Source: Buchnera aphidicola (Tuberolachnus salignus)
Lineage (GTDB): Bacteria; Pseudomonadota; Gammaproteobacteria; Enterobacterales; Enterobacteriaceae
DNA length: 64,000 nt
Assembly (NCBI RefSeq): GCF_900016785.1
Contig: NZ_LN890285.1
Coordinates: 310,001-374,000, forward strand
Reading direction: 5' to 3'
Below, piece by piece: positions 8,149 through 17,422 of the stretch. Every line of letters begins with the position of its first letter. The first letter of the stretch is position 1. The notes beneath the pieces were generated by a model. That model saw only the letters and a program-made list of their open reading frames with translations, did not search any database and was not told the DNA's origin. Both the position numbers and the translations under genes were made by a program.

Positions 8149-10659
8149 ATGGATCAGGAATATAACCCACGTGAAATTGAACATGTTGTACAAAAATATT
8201 GGGAAATAAAAAAAACATTTCAAGTATCTGAAAAATCTAAAAAAAAAAAATTTTATTGTTTACCTATGATGCCTTATCCTTCAGGAAATTTACATATGGG
8301 GCATATTCGTAATTACACAATTAGTGATATAATATCACGATTTCAAAGATTATTAGGAAAAAATGTATTACAACCTATAGGTTGGGATGCTTTCGGGTTA
8401 CCAGCTGAACAAGCAGCTTTAACAAAAAATATAAATCCCAAGAAATGGACTTTAAATAATATTCAAAATATGCGAATACAATTAAAAAATTTAGGATTCA
8501 GTTATGATTGGAATCGAGAAATTATGACTTGTTCGTCTAAATATTATCGTTGGGAACAATGGTTTTTTATTCAATTATACAAAAAAAAATTAATTTATAA
8601 AAAAAATACTCAAGTAAATTGGTGTCCTCAAGATAAAACTGTTTTAGCAAATGAACAAGTAATACAAAATTCTTGTTGGAGATGTCAAACTCCTATAATT
8701 TTCAAAAAAAAATCACAATGGTTTTTAAAAATTACTACATATGCTGAAGAATTACTAAACAATTTAAAAATGTTACCTCAATGGCCTGTTGATGTTATTA
8801 ATATGCAAAAAAAATGGATTGGAAAATCAATAGGTTTAAACATCGAATTTCAAATCATACAATATAAAAAAAAAATCCTAATTTATACTACAAAACCAAA
8901 TACGATCTTAGATGTTGAATTTTTAGTTCTTTCTCCTGACCATTCTTTTTTAAAAATTTTAAAAAAAAAAAATGAATATATAAAAAAATTTATAAAAAAT
9001 TACAAAAAAAATTATTTAAATAAAGAAAAATTTCTTCAACAACAATTATACGGAATTAATACTCAACATTATGTTATACATCCTATTACAAAAAAAAAAA
9101 TTCCTATATGGAGTGGATATTATGTAAAATCTGATTACGCAACTGGAGCTATTATGGCAGTTCCTTTATTTAATCAAATAGATTTAAATTTTTCTATTTT
9201 TAACAATATTAAAATTAAAAAAAAAAATATCACAAAAAAAAATTTTTTTACGAAAAAAAATGATGATGTTATAAAAAAATTAATTAATAAAAAAATTGCA
9301 TACAAAGTAAAATATTATAAATTAAAAGATTGGAGTATTTCTCGTCAACGATATTGGGGTGCCCCTATACCTGCTGCATATGAAAAAACTGGAAAAATTA
9401 TAATGATTCCAGAAAATCAATTACCAGTATTATTACCTAAAAATTTAACAATTAACAAAAATAAAAATGTATTAAAAAATTATAAAAAATGGAAAAATGT
9501 AAAAATAAAAAACAAAATTGTACAACGTGAAACCGATACGTTAGATACTTTTTTTGAATCTTCTTGGTATTATATTAGATATACAAATCCACATTTTTTT
9601 AATGGTATGATAGATTTTCAAAAAGCAAAATATTGGTTACCAATTGATGTTTATATTGGAGGTATTGAACATGCTATCTTACATTTAATGTATTTTAGAT
9701 TTTTTCATAAATTGTTAAGAGATTTTGGACTTCTTAAAACTGATGAACCTGCAAAAAAATTACTATGTCAAGGTATGGTTTTAGAAGATGCTTTTTATTA
9801 TTTTTCTCCAAAAAAAGAAAAAATTTGGATTCAAAAAAAAAAAATAAAAATATTATTTAATTCAAGAAAAAAAATTATTTCAGCTATGTTAAAAGATGGT
9901 ACAAATGTTCATTATGCTGGAAAAATTAAAATGTCTAAATCAAAAAAAAATGGAATTAATCCAAAAAAAATATTAAAAAAATACGGTTCCGATACATTAC
10001 GTTTATTTTTAATGTTTGCTGCACCTATAGAATCATCATTAGAATGGCAAGAAAATGGATTAATTGGAATGCACAGATTTTTAAAAAAAATCTGGAATCT
10101 TGTTTATATTTTTAAGAAAAATATAATAATACAAAAAAAAAATATAATTCCATTAATAAAATTAGAAAATATTCATTTTAAATTAAATAACACTATCTTT
10201 CAAGTAACACAAGATTTAAAAAAAAAATATTCTTTTAATACAGCGATTTCACATATTATAAAATTTTTTAATTATTTTAAAAAAAAAATACAAAAATATA
10301 ATATTAAAAAAAAATTTATTAAAAAAACTATTCAAATTATCTTACTTTTATTATATCCTTTTACTCCACATATATGTTTTGTCTTATGGAAAGAAATTAA
10401 TCAAAAAATTACTCAAAATATTGATCAAGAAAAGTGGCCAGTTCCTAATTTAAAATATTTACTCCCTAAAACTACAAATATAATAATTCAAATTAATGGA
10501 AAAAAAAGGCATATTTTTAACGTTAACACACATAAAAAAAAATATGAAATAATTTTAAAAATCATTAAAAAAGAAAACATTAAAAAATATTTTAAAAATC
10601 ATGATATAATAAAAATTATTTATGTTCCTTTAAAAATTATAAATTTTGTTATAAAATAA
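8149..10659 (+). CDS. leuS: Leucyl-tRNA synthetase, class I
   Basis: LeuRS charges tRNA-Leu. The HIGH-type motif is HMGH at 49-52 in PYPSGNLHMGH and the KMSKS loop is at 594-598. The CP1 editing domain between them is present but lysine-rich and partly eroded. The anticodon-binding helical domain and a C-terminal domain follow. The length of 836 compares with 860 in E. coli. ATG 8149 follows AAAGGT. In E. coli lptE and holA follow; here lptE is gone and holA follows directly. Confidence 0.96.
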   Translation: MDQEYNPREIEHVVQKYWEIKKTFQVSEKSKKKKFYCLPMMPYPSGNLHMGHIRNYTISDIISRFQRLLGKNVLQPIGWDAFGLPAEQAALTKNINPKKWTLNNIQNMRIQLKNLGFSYDWNREIMTCSSKYYRWEQWFFIQLYKKKLIYKKNTQVNWCPQDKTVLANEQVIQNSCWRCQTPIIFKKKSQWFLKITTYAEELLNNLKMLPQWPVDVINMQKKWIGKSIGLNIEFQIIQYKKKILIYTTKPNTILDVEFLVLSPDHSFLKILKKKNEYIKKFIKNYKKNYLNKEKFLQQQLYGINTQHYVIHPITKKKIPIWSGYYVKSDYATGAIMAVPLFNQIDLNFSIFNNIKIKKKNITKKNFFTKKNDDVIKKLINKKIAYKVKYYKLKDWSISRQRYWGAPIPAAYEKTGKIIMIPENQLPVLLPKNLTINKNKNVLKNYKKWKNVKIKNKIVQRETDTLDTFFESSWYYIRYTNPHFFNGMIDFQKAKYWLPIDVYIGGIEHAILHLMYFRFFHKLLRDFGLLKTDEPAKKLLCQGMVLEDAFYYFSPKKEKIWIQKKKIKILFNSRKKIISAMLKDGTNVHYAGKIKMSKSKKNGINPKKILKKYGSDTLRLFLMFAAPIESSLEWQENGLIGMHRFLKKIWNLVYIFKKNIIIQKKNIIPLIKLENIHFKLNNTIFQVTQDLKKKYSFNTAISHIIKFFNYFKKKIQKYNIKKKFIKKTIQIILLLLYPFTPHICFVLWKEINQKITQNIDQEKWPVPNLKYLLPKTTNIIIQINGKKRHIFNVNTHKKKYEIILKIIKKENIKKYFKNHDIIKIIYVPLKIINFVIK

Positions 10660-10731
10660 ACAAATTTTATATATAATATATTTAATTTCAAAAAAAAAAT
10701 AAAATATTCATCTTTATTATAGGAAAAAAAA

Positions 10732-11679
10732 ATTTTTATTTACATTTTAATTAATAACAACGATATATTTTTACAAGAAAATATAAAAAATATTTTAAAA
10801 ATTGAAAAAAACAATAATTTTTTTTATTATATATATGTTTCAATTAATAAAATTTCTGATTGGTCAATTATATTCCAAGAATGTAGTATGAAAAATTTTT
10901 TTTTTAAAAAAATAATTTTAATTATTACTATTTTGGAAAAAAAAATTACTATACAATTGAAAAAATATTTTAAAAAATTATTTCAAATTTTGACAAAGAA
11001 TATTAAAATTATTTTTAAATTTTCACAATTAAAATATTCTAAAAATTATAAAAACATTTTTAAAAAATATTTTTTAAATAATTTTTTAATTATTTACGAT
11101 AAAAAAGAAAATTTAAGAAATCAAGAAAATTGGATTAATATTAAAATAAAAAAAATTTCACAATTTATAGATACAAAACTCTCAAATTTTTTATTAACAC
11201 AAAATACATTAAACATTTTAGAAATTTTTATTACTTTAAACAATTTGTTTATAATATATCCAAAAAAAAAAATTACATTTGAAAAATTTAAAAAATATCA
11301 AAAAAAAAATAATAAATTTGAATTATATCATTGGATTTATTCAATTATTTTAGGGAAAAAACAACATTCTATATTTATTTTAAAAAATTTAAAAAAATAT
11401 AACATTCCTTTAAAAAATATCATACAATGTTTTAAAAATTTTATTATAACAATATTAAAAATTAAAAATAAAGAAATTACATTATTAAATTATTCCCAAT
11501 TTTTTATTTTTAATACACATATCAATTTTAAAAAAATATATGATTTTTCTATAAAAAATAATATTCAAAAAATTTATTCTTCAATAAAGTTATTAAAAAT
11601 AATTGATTACTATATTACAATTAATAAAATTTCTAATATTTGGATATATTTGCAAATATTATCGATAACATTATATTAA
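10732..11679 (+). CDS. holA: DNA polymerase III delta subunit, apparently with a non-AUG start
   Basis: HolA is the clamp-loader wrench that opens the beta clamp. The block FELYHWIYSIILGKKQHSI matches E. coli FTPFHWVDALLMGKSKRAL, and position after leuS supports it. The first ATG (10888) is internal: in-frame sequence upstream reads YILINNNDIFLQEN and DWSIIFQECSM, matching E. coli AYLLLGNDPLLLQES and DWNAIFSLCQAM. The frame closes upstream at TAG 10720. No ATG, GTG or TTG lies between. ATT at 10732 sits 8 nt after an AGG (10721-10723) and is the best start, giving 315 residues versus 343. About 17 N-terminal residues are then missing. Confidence 0.82.
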   Translation: MFIYILINNNDIFLQENIKNILKIEKNNNFFYYIYVSINKISDWSIIFQECSMKNFFFKKIILIITILEKKITIQLKKYFKKLFQILTKNIKIIFKFSQLKYSKNYKNIFKKYFLNNFLIIYDKKENLRNQENWINIKIKKISQFIDTKLSNFLLTQNTLNILEIFITLNNLFIIYPKKKITFEKFKKYQKKNNKFELYHWIYSIILGKKQHSIFILKNLKKYNIPLKNIIQCFKNFIITILKIKNKEITLLNYSQFFIFNTHINFKKIYDFSIKNNIQKIYSSIKLLKIIDYYITINKISNIWIYLQILSITLY

Positions 11680-11782
11680 TTTTTTTTTAAAAAAAATTAT
11701 TTAAAAAATATATTTTTTTTATTAAAAAATAAAGATTATATAAAAAATATTATATTTTTTTCTATATATTAAGTATCTTAAA

Positions 11783-12013
11783 ATGTTAAAAAAAAAATAT
11801 CAATTAAATTTAAAAGGCTATCGTTGCCCAAATTTTCTTCTTACATTAAGAAAAAAAACTCGATTCGTATCATCAGGTCAAAAAATTATTATTTTAACTA
11901 ATGATATCTCTAATCAAAGAGATATCATTACTTTTTGTCATTTTATGAATTATACATTGTTATCTTATAAAATTATAAAATTATCGTTTCAATATATTCT
12001 TAAAAAAAAATAA
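11783..12013 (+). CDS. tusA: TusA sulfur carrier protein
   Basis: TusA accepts persulfide sulfur from IscS and passes it to TusBCD and then TusE-MnmA for 2-thiouridine at tRNA wobble position 34. The active cysteine is C15 in the YRCPN motif, and the DISNQRDIITFCHFMNY segment matches E. coli DPATTRDIPGFCTFMEH. The length is 76 versus 81. It is convergent with asd, the stops separated by 5 bp. It fits with tusE at 26.6 kb. A perfect inverted repeat lies within the gene. Confidence 0.93.
   Translation: MLKKKYQLNLKGYRCPNFLLTLRKKTRFVSSGQKIIILTNDISNQRDIITFCHFMNYTLLSYKIIKLSFQYILKKK
11899..11930. repeat. Perfect 13-bp inverted repeat inside tusA
   Basis: TAATGATATCTCT (11899-11911) and AGAGATATCATTA (11918-11930) are exact reverse complements around a 6-nt loop. 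They lie inside the coding sequence and encode the TNDISNQRDIIT segment. Confidence 0.9.
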
Positions 12014-12018
12014 AAAAA

Positions 12019-13125
12019 TTATAAAGAAATTAAAATGTTTAACATACGTCTTAATGGTTCAGAAGCACCCCATAATAATTGATCACCAACTGTAAATGCA
12101 GAACAATACAATGATCCAAAATTTAATTTTCTAATTCGTCCTATTGGAATATTCAAAGTACCTGACACTGAAATAGGATTTAAAAAGTTCATAGTTTCTT
12201 GTGGAGTATTAGAAATAATACGTACCCATGGATTATTATGTTTAATTAAAAGTTTTATATTATTAATAGAAATATCTTTTTTTAATTTAATTGTAAAAGA
12301 TTGACTATGACAACGTAAAGAAGAAATTCGAACACAAGTTCCATCTATTGGAATATTTTGAACAGAATTTAAAATTTTGTTAGTTTCAAACATACCTTTC
12401 CATTCTTCTTTACTTTGTCCGTTTTTTTGTATGCTATCAATCCATGGTAACAAATTATTTACTAAAGGAAATTTTAAAAAATTTTTCGGAAAATTTTTAT
12501 TATTACAAGCTTTAGATATTAAAGATTCTAATTCTAATATAGATTTATTTTTTTGTTTTTGAAAAATATTTACAAAATATTCCATTTGCAATAATAATTC
12601 TTTTAATTGTTGTGAACCTGCTCCAGAAATTGCTTGATAAGTAGAAACAGAAATCCATTCTATTAAATTATGTTGAAATAATCCTCCTAATGCTAATAAC
12701 ATTAAACTAACAGTACAATTTCCTCCAACAAAAGTTTTTATACCTTGATTTAATCCTTTTACAATACTATCATAATTAATCGGATCTAAAATAATTATTG
12801 AATTAGAATCTGTTCGTAAAAGAGAAGAGGAATCTATCCAAAATCCTTGCCAATTAATTTTTTTTAATTTTTTATAAACACATTTTGTATATTCTGCTCC
12901 TTGACATGTTATAATAATATGGAGTTCTTTTAAAAAATCTATATCATATGCATCATATAAAATAGAAATTTTACCATTTTTTAAATAAGGACCTTTTTTT
13001 CCTATTTGAGATGTTGTAAAAAAAAAAGGATCAATTTTTTCAAAATCATTTTCTTCTTTCATACGATTTAATAACACAGAACCTACCATTCCTCTCCAAC
13101 CTATAAAACCTACCTTATATTTCAT
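12019..13125 (-). CDS. asd: Aspartate-semialdehyde dehydrogenase
   Basis: Asd reduces aspartyl-phosphate to aspartate semialdehyde with NADPH, the branch point to lysine/DAP, threonine and methionine. The N-terminal NADP-binding segment VGFIGWRGMVGS is at 5-16 and the catalytic cysteine is C137 in GGNCTVSLML. The length of 368 matches E. coli (367). It feeds the DAP pathway that LysA ends. It is transcribed opposite to tusA and divergently from yhgN. Confidence 0.96.
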   Translation of the reverse strand: MKYKVGFIGWRGMVGSVLLNRMKEENDFEKIDPFFFTTSQIGKKGPYLKNGKISILYDAYDIDFLKELHIIITCQGAEYTKCVYKKLKKINWQGFWIDSSSLLRTDSNSIIILDPINYDSIVKGLNQGIKTFVGGNCTVSLMLLALGGLFQHNLIEWISVSTYQAISGAGSQQLKELLLQMEYFVNIFQKQKNKSILELESLISKACNNKNFPKNFLKFPLVNNLLPWIDSIQKNGQSKEEWKGMFETNKILNSVQNIPIDGTCVRISSLRCHSQSFTIKLKKDISINNIKLLIKHNNPWVRIISNTPQETMNFLNPISVSGTLNIPIGRIRKLNFGSLYCSAFTVGDQLLWGASEPLRRMLNILISL

Positions 13126-13320
13126 AATTTTTAAAATCTCTCAAAAAAATTAAAAAATTTTTAAATTTTTTAATTATAATTTTTCATATTAAAAATATAT
13201 TATTATATTATATTATTTATAAAATTTTTATAAAAAATATACTTTTTTTTTAAAAAAAAAGATAAAATTAAATTTTATAATAAAAATATATTAAATTTTT
13301 TTTATAGGAGTTAGTATATC

Positions 13321-13914
13321 ATGTTCAATACCATTCTTTCTTTCACAATTTTATTTTTTATTATTATGGATCCTTTAGGAAATTTACCTATTTTTATTTC
13401 GATTTTAAAAAATTTTTCTGTTCAAAAAAAAAGAATGATAATTTGTAGAGAATTATTATTAGCATTAATCATTATGTGTTTTTTCCTTTTTACTGGTGAA
13501 AATATTCTAAAAATTTTGCATTTAAAAATTTATTCAATTTCTATTGCTGGAGGTTTAATATTATTTTTAATTTCTATTAAAATGATTTTTCCAGAATATA
13601 CTCTTCCTCAAAAAAATAATATTATGCTAGAAGAACCTTTTTTAGTACCTCTTGCAATTCCTTTAATATCTGGTCCTTCTTTATTAGCTACTTTAATCTT
13701 ATTATCTAAACAATATACTTCTAAAATTTGGTATATTTTTAGTGCTGTAATTATTTCTTGGTGTATAACTTCAATAATTTTATTATCTTCAGATTTTTTT
13801 TCAAAATTTTTAGGTGAAAAAGGATTAAAAGCTATAGAAAAAATTATGGGATTAATTTTAATTATGTTATCTACTCAAATGTTTTTAGATGGTTTAAAAA
13901 TTTGGATAAAATAA
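13321..13914 (+). CDS. yhgN: MarC-family inner membrane protein YhgN
   Basis: A 197-residue integral membrane protein, the same length as E. coli YhgN, with about six hydrophobic helices. The opening segment MDPLGNLPIFISIL and the LAIPLISGPSLLATLILL segment are typical of the MarC family. Function is not established. ATAGGAG lies at good spacing before the ATG. In E. coli yhgN adjoins asd, and the same neighbour is kept here. Confidence 0.92.
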   Translation: MFNTILSFTILFFIIMDPLGNLPIFISILKNFSVQKKRMIICRELLLALIIMCFFLFTGENILKILHLKIYSISIAGGLILFLISIKMIFPEYTLPQKNNIMLEEPFLVPLAIPLISGPSLLATLILLSKQYTSKIWYIFSAVIISWCITSIILLSSDFFSKFLGEKGLKAIEKIMGLILIMLSTQMFLDGLKIWIK

Positions 13915-14012
13915 TTTTTTTTAAAAAAAATATATTTTTTAAGATTTTAAAGATTTTTTTATGTATTATATAATATAAAATATAATAAATAACTATTCAG
14001 GATATTCTTTAT

Positions 14013-15167
14013 ATGAACCAAATGAAAGATTTTAATTTAAATCAAAAAAAAATCTTAATACGAATGGATTTAAACGTACCAATACATAATGGAATTATCA
14101 CTTCACATACTCGTATTAATAAATCTATCCCTACTATTTTATTTGCATTATCAAAAAATGCTCAAATAATTATTGCTTCTCATTTAGGGCGCCCTCAAGA
14201 AGGAAAATATGAAAAAAAGTTTTCTTTATTTCCTGTATTTAAATATTTAGAAAAAAAATTAAAAAATGTATCTATGTGTTTTATAAAAAATTATTTAAAT
14301 GGTATTAAAAAAAATAATTATTCTATTATTTTTTTAGAAAATGTTCGGTTTAATATTGGAGAAAAACAAAATAACATCGAACTATCAAAAAAATATGCAA
14401 ATTTATGTGATATTTTTGTTATGGATGCTTTTGCAACTGCTCATCGAAAAGAATCGTCAACCTTTGGAATTTGTCAATTTGCTTCCAAAATATGCGCAGG
14501 TCCTTTATTAATTTCTGAAATAAAAAATTTAAATATTATTTTATTAAAACCCAAAAAACCATTAATTACTATTATTGGAGGTTCTAAAGTCTCTACAAAA
14601 TTTAAACTTTTAAAATCATTAATTAAAATTACTGATTTTTTAATCGTAGGAGGAGGTATAGCTAATACTTTTATAGCAATTAATAATAACGTAGGAAAAT
14701 CTTTATATGAACCTAATTTTGTTCAAGAAGCTAAAAAATTACTTGCAACACAAAAAATTATTATGCCTTTAGATTCACGTGTCGGAACGTCTTTTTCGAA
14801 TAATACCCAATCTTATGTTAGAAAATTAAATGAAATACAAAATCATGAAGAAATTATGGACATTGGAGACCAAACTATTAAATATTATCAAAAAATTATT
14901 TCAAAAGCACGTACTATTCTTTGGAATGGACCTGTCGGAGTATTTGAATTTTCTAATTTTAGTTTAGGAACACAAAAAATTGCTGAATCTATTGTGCAAA
15001 GCAAAGCTTTTTCAGTAGCAGGTGGTGGAGATACTTTATCAGTTATCAAATTATTTAATTTAAAAAAAAAGATTTCTTATATTTCAACTGGAGGAGGCTC
15101 ATTTTTGGAATTTATTGAAAAAGGAACTTTGCCAGTACTTTCTTTATTAAATAAAAAAAAATCATAA
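14013..15167 (+). CDS. pgk: Phosphoglycerate kinase
   Basis: Pgk transfers phosphate from 1,3-bisphosphoglycerate to ADP. The RMDLNVP motif near the N-terminus, SHLGRPQEGKY near 50, GGSKVSTK near 188, and the nucleotide-binding GGGDTLSVI and STGGGSFLEF near the C-terminus are all present. The length of 384 compares with 387 in E. coli. AGGATA precedes the ATG. It lies 23 bp before fbaA as in the E. coli epd-pgk-fbaA cluster; epd is absent upstream. Confidence 0.97.
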   Translation: MNQMKDFNLNQKKILIRMDLNVPIHNGIITSHTRINKSIPTILFALSKNAQIIIASHLGRPQEGKYEKKFSLFPVFKYLEKKLKNVSMCFIKNYLNGIKKNNYSIIFLENVRFNIGEKQNNIELSKKYANLCDIFVMDAFATAHRKESSTFGICQFASKICAGPLLISEIKNLNIILLKPKKPLITIIGGSKVSTKFKLLKSLIKITDFLIVGGGIANTFIAINNNVGKSLYEPNFVQEAKKLLATQKIIMPLDSRVGTSFSNNTQSYVRKLNEIQNHEEIMDIGDQTIKYYQKIISKARTILWNGPVGVFEFSNFSLGTQKIAESIVQSKAFSVAGGGDTLSVIKLFNLKKKISYISTGGGSFLEFIEKGTLPVLSLLNKKKS

Positions 15168-15190
15168 ACATTTTTTAAAAGAGAAAAAAT

Positions 15191-16270
15191 ATGTGTAAAA
15201 TTTTAGAATTAGTTAATCCTGGCGTAGTAACTGCAGAAGAAATGAATATTATTTTTTCATTAGCGAAAAAAAAGAAATTTGCTTTACCTGCTGTAAACTG
15301 TATTGATATGAATTCCATTAATAGTACATTAGAAACTGCTTTTCGGATGCAATCACCAGTAATTATTCAATTTTCTTATGGTGGAGCTTCTTTTATGAGT
15401 GGATTGGGTTTAAAATCACAAGAAAAACATATTCCAGCAATTTTAGGTGCTATTTCTGGTGCAAAACATGTTCATTTAATGGCTAAGAAATATAAAATTC
15501 CAGTTATTTTACATACTGATCATTGTCATAAAAAAATTTTACCATGGATAAATGCTTTGTTAAAACAAGGAAAAAAACATTTTTTAAAATATAAACGACC
15601 ACTTTTTTCTTCCCATATGATAGATTTATCTATAGAAACTTTATCTACAAATTTAAAATTTTCAAAAAAATATTTAAAAAAATTAAAAAAAATAAATATG
15701 TTTTTAGAATTTGAATTAGGATGTACAGGAGGAGAAGAAGATGGAATTGATAATACAAATCTTAAAAAAGATTTATTATATACTGATCCTACTTCTATTA
15801 TTTATTTTTATAAAAAATTAAAAAAAATTAGTAAAAATTTTATGATTGCTGCTTCTTTTGGAAATATACATGGTGTATATCAACCAGGTAAAGTTGCTTT
15901 AAAACCTACAATTTTAAAAGAATCTCAAAAAATTTTAAATTCACAAAATACTATATATAATAACCCTATTAATTTTGTTTTTCATGGAGGTTCAGGAACG
16001 CAAGATTCAGAAATCCAAGAAGCAATTAATTATGGAGTAATAAAATTTAATATTGATACCGATATACAATGGGCTACATGGAACGGAATTTTAAATTATT
16101 ATAAAAATAATAAAAATTATTTACAAAAACAATTAGGAAATCCTCAAGGACCAAATCAACCAAACAAAAAATATTATGATCCAAGAATATGGATTCGTTT
16201 TTCTCAAAAATATGTCATAAAAAAATTAGAAAATTTATTCAAAAAATTAAATTCTATAAATGTTTTATAA
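15191..16270 (+). CDS. fbaA: Fructose-bisphosphate aldolase, class II
   Basis: FbaA interconverts fructose-1,6-bisphosphate and two triose phosphates using zinc. The metal and catalytic region HTDHCHKK gives H108, D110 and H111. ELGCTGGEEDG near 175, and GNIHGVY and FHGGSGT further on, hold the remaining zinc and phosphate ligands. The length of 359 equals E. coli. It is probably co-transcribed with pgk, with GAGAAAA before the ATG. Confidence 0.97.
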   Translation: MCKILELVNPGVVTAEEMNIIFSLAKKKKFALPAVNCIDMNSINSTLETAFRMQSPVIIQFSYGGASFMSGLGLKSQEKHIPAILGAISGAKHVHLMAKKYKIPVILHTDHCHKKILPWINALLKQGKKHFLKYKRPLFSSHMIDLSIETLSTNLKFSKKYLKKLKKINMFLEFELGCTGGEEDGIDNTNLKKDLLYTDPTSIIYFYKKLKKISKNFMIAASFGNIHGVYQPGKVALKPTILKESQKILNSQNTIYNNPINFVFHGGSGTQDSEIQEAINYGVIKFNIDTDIQWATWNGILNYYKNNKNYLQKQLGNPQGPNQPNKKYYDPRIWIRFSQKYVIKKLENLFKKLNSINVL

Positions 16271-16487
16271 AATTTTTCAAATATATTCTCTATTTTTATA
16301 GTAATATTTGTAATTCAGAAAAAAAAAAACTATAATTATAATTATATAAAATCATATTTTTATAATATATAAAAATTTTTTAATTATATAAATTAAAAAA
16401 TATATTCATTTTAATAAAATTATTTAATATTTAATATTTTATTATTTTTTAAGTTTTTATAAATATTTTAACAAAATAGGCACCATT

Positions 16488-17375
16488 ATCGAAGAATTAC
16501 ACGTAATTAGCGACATAAATTATTTTGGAAGTTGGATAATCAAATATCATACATTATTATTCGCATATCTTTTTAATTTTTCAACTGTGATTATAATTTT
16601 ATTAGTTGGAATTTTTTTAGGCCGTTTTGTTTCCAATAGTCTTTATAAAATTTTACTATTTAAAAATGTTGATATTACAATTTCGGGATTTGTTTCTACT
16701 TTAATAAATTATATAATTATTTCGATAGCATTCATTATAATTTTGGGTAGAATAGGTGTACAAACAACTTCCGTAATTACAATTTTAGGAACAGCCGGAA
16801 TGGCGGTTGGATTAGCACTCCAAGGTTCACTTGCTAATTTTGCTGCTGGAGTTTTATTAATTATTTTTCGACCTTTAAAAACTGGAGAATATGTTAATTT
16901 AGGATCTATTTCTGGTACAGTGATTTATGTACATATTTTCTATACTACTTTAAGATCTTTAGATGGTAAGAGAATTGTAGTTCCAAATGGGAAAATTATA
17001 TCTGGAAACATTGTTAATTATTCTCGAGAACCTATTCGTAGAAACGAATTTTCAATTAATGTTTCATATGATTCTGATGTTGATTTAGTAATAAAAATTT
17101 TAAAAAAAGTATTAAAAAATGAAAAAAGAGTTATACAAGAAAAAGGTATTTTAGTTGGCTTAAAAGAATTTGCTCCATTTTCTTTAAATTTTAAAGTAAG
17201 ATGTTGGAGCGATACAAAAGATTTAAATGCAGTTTATTGGGATTTAATGTTAAAATTTAAAAAAACTTTAGATAAAAATCATATTTCTATACCTAATCCT
17301 CAAATGGATGTATATTTATATCAAAAAAATAAGAATAAAAAAATATTTCATAAAAAAAATTTATGGCGTAGTTAA
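16488..17375 (+). CDS. mscS: Small-conductance mechanosensitive channel, apparently with a non-AUG start
   Basis: MscS is a heptameric inner-membrane channel that opens under tension during hypo-osmotic shock. The pore helix GTAGMAVGLALQGSLANFAAGVLL and the cytoplasmic vestibule (PNGKIISGNIVNYSREPIRRNEF) match E. coli closely. The first ordinary start, GTG 16587, would cut into TM1. In-frame sequence upstream encodes EELHVISDINYFGSW, matching E. coli EDLNVVDSINGAGSW, with ATC 16488 standing at the E. coli Met position and ATT 16485 just before it. AGG (16478-16480) is the only SD-like site. The length from ATC is 295 versus 286. In E. coli mscS follows fbaA, as here. Confidence 0.85.
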   Translation: MEELHVISDINYFGSWIIKYHTLLFAYLFNFSTVIIILLVGIFLGRFVSNSLYKILLFKNVDITISGFVSTLINYIIISIAFIIILGRIGVQTTSVITILGTAGMAVGLALQGSLANFAAGVLLIIFRPLKTGEYVNLGSISGTVIYVHIFYTTLRSLDGKRIVVPNGKIISGNIVNYSREPIRRNEFSINVSYDSDVDLVIKILKKVLKNEKRVIQEKGILVGLKEFAPFSLNFKVRCWSDTKDLNAVYWDLMLKFKKTLDKNHISIPNPQMDVYLYQKNKNKKIFHKKNLWRS

Positions 17376-17392
17376 AAAAATATCTACGCCAT
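17363..17392 (+). terminator. Hairpin overlapping the mscS stop codon
   Basis: ATGGCGTAG (17363-17371) and CTACGCCAT (17384-17392) form a perfect 9-bp stem around an A-rich loop. The stem begins within the last codons of mscS and lies before recC. The T tail is weak (ATAACTATTT), so it may only partly terminate or may protect the transcript end. Confidence 0.65.
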
Positions 17393-17422
17393 ATAACTAT
17401 TTAAAAAATTTTAAGGTAAGAA

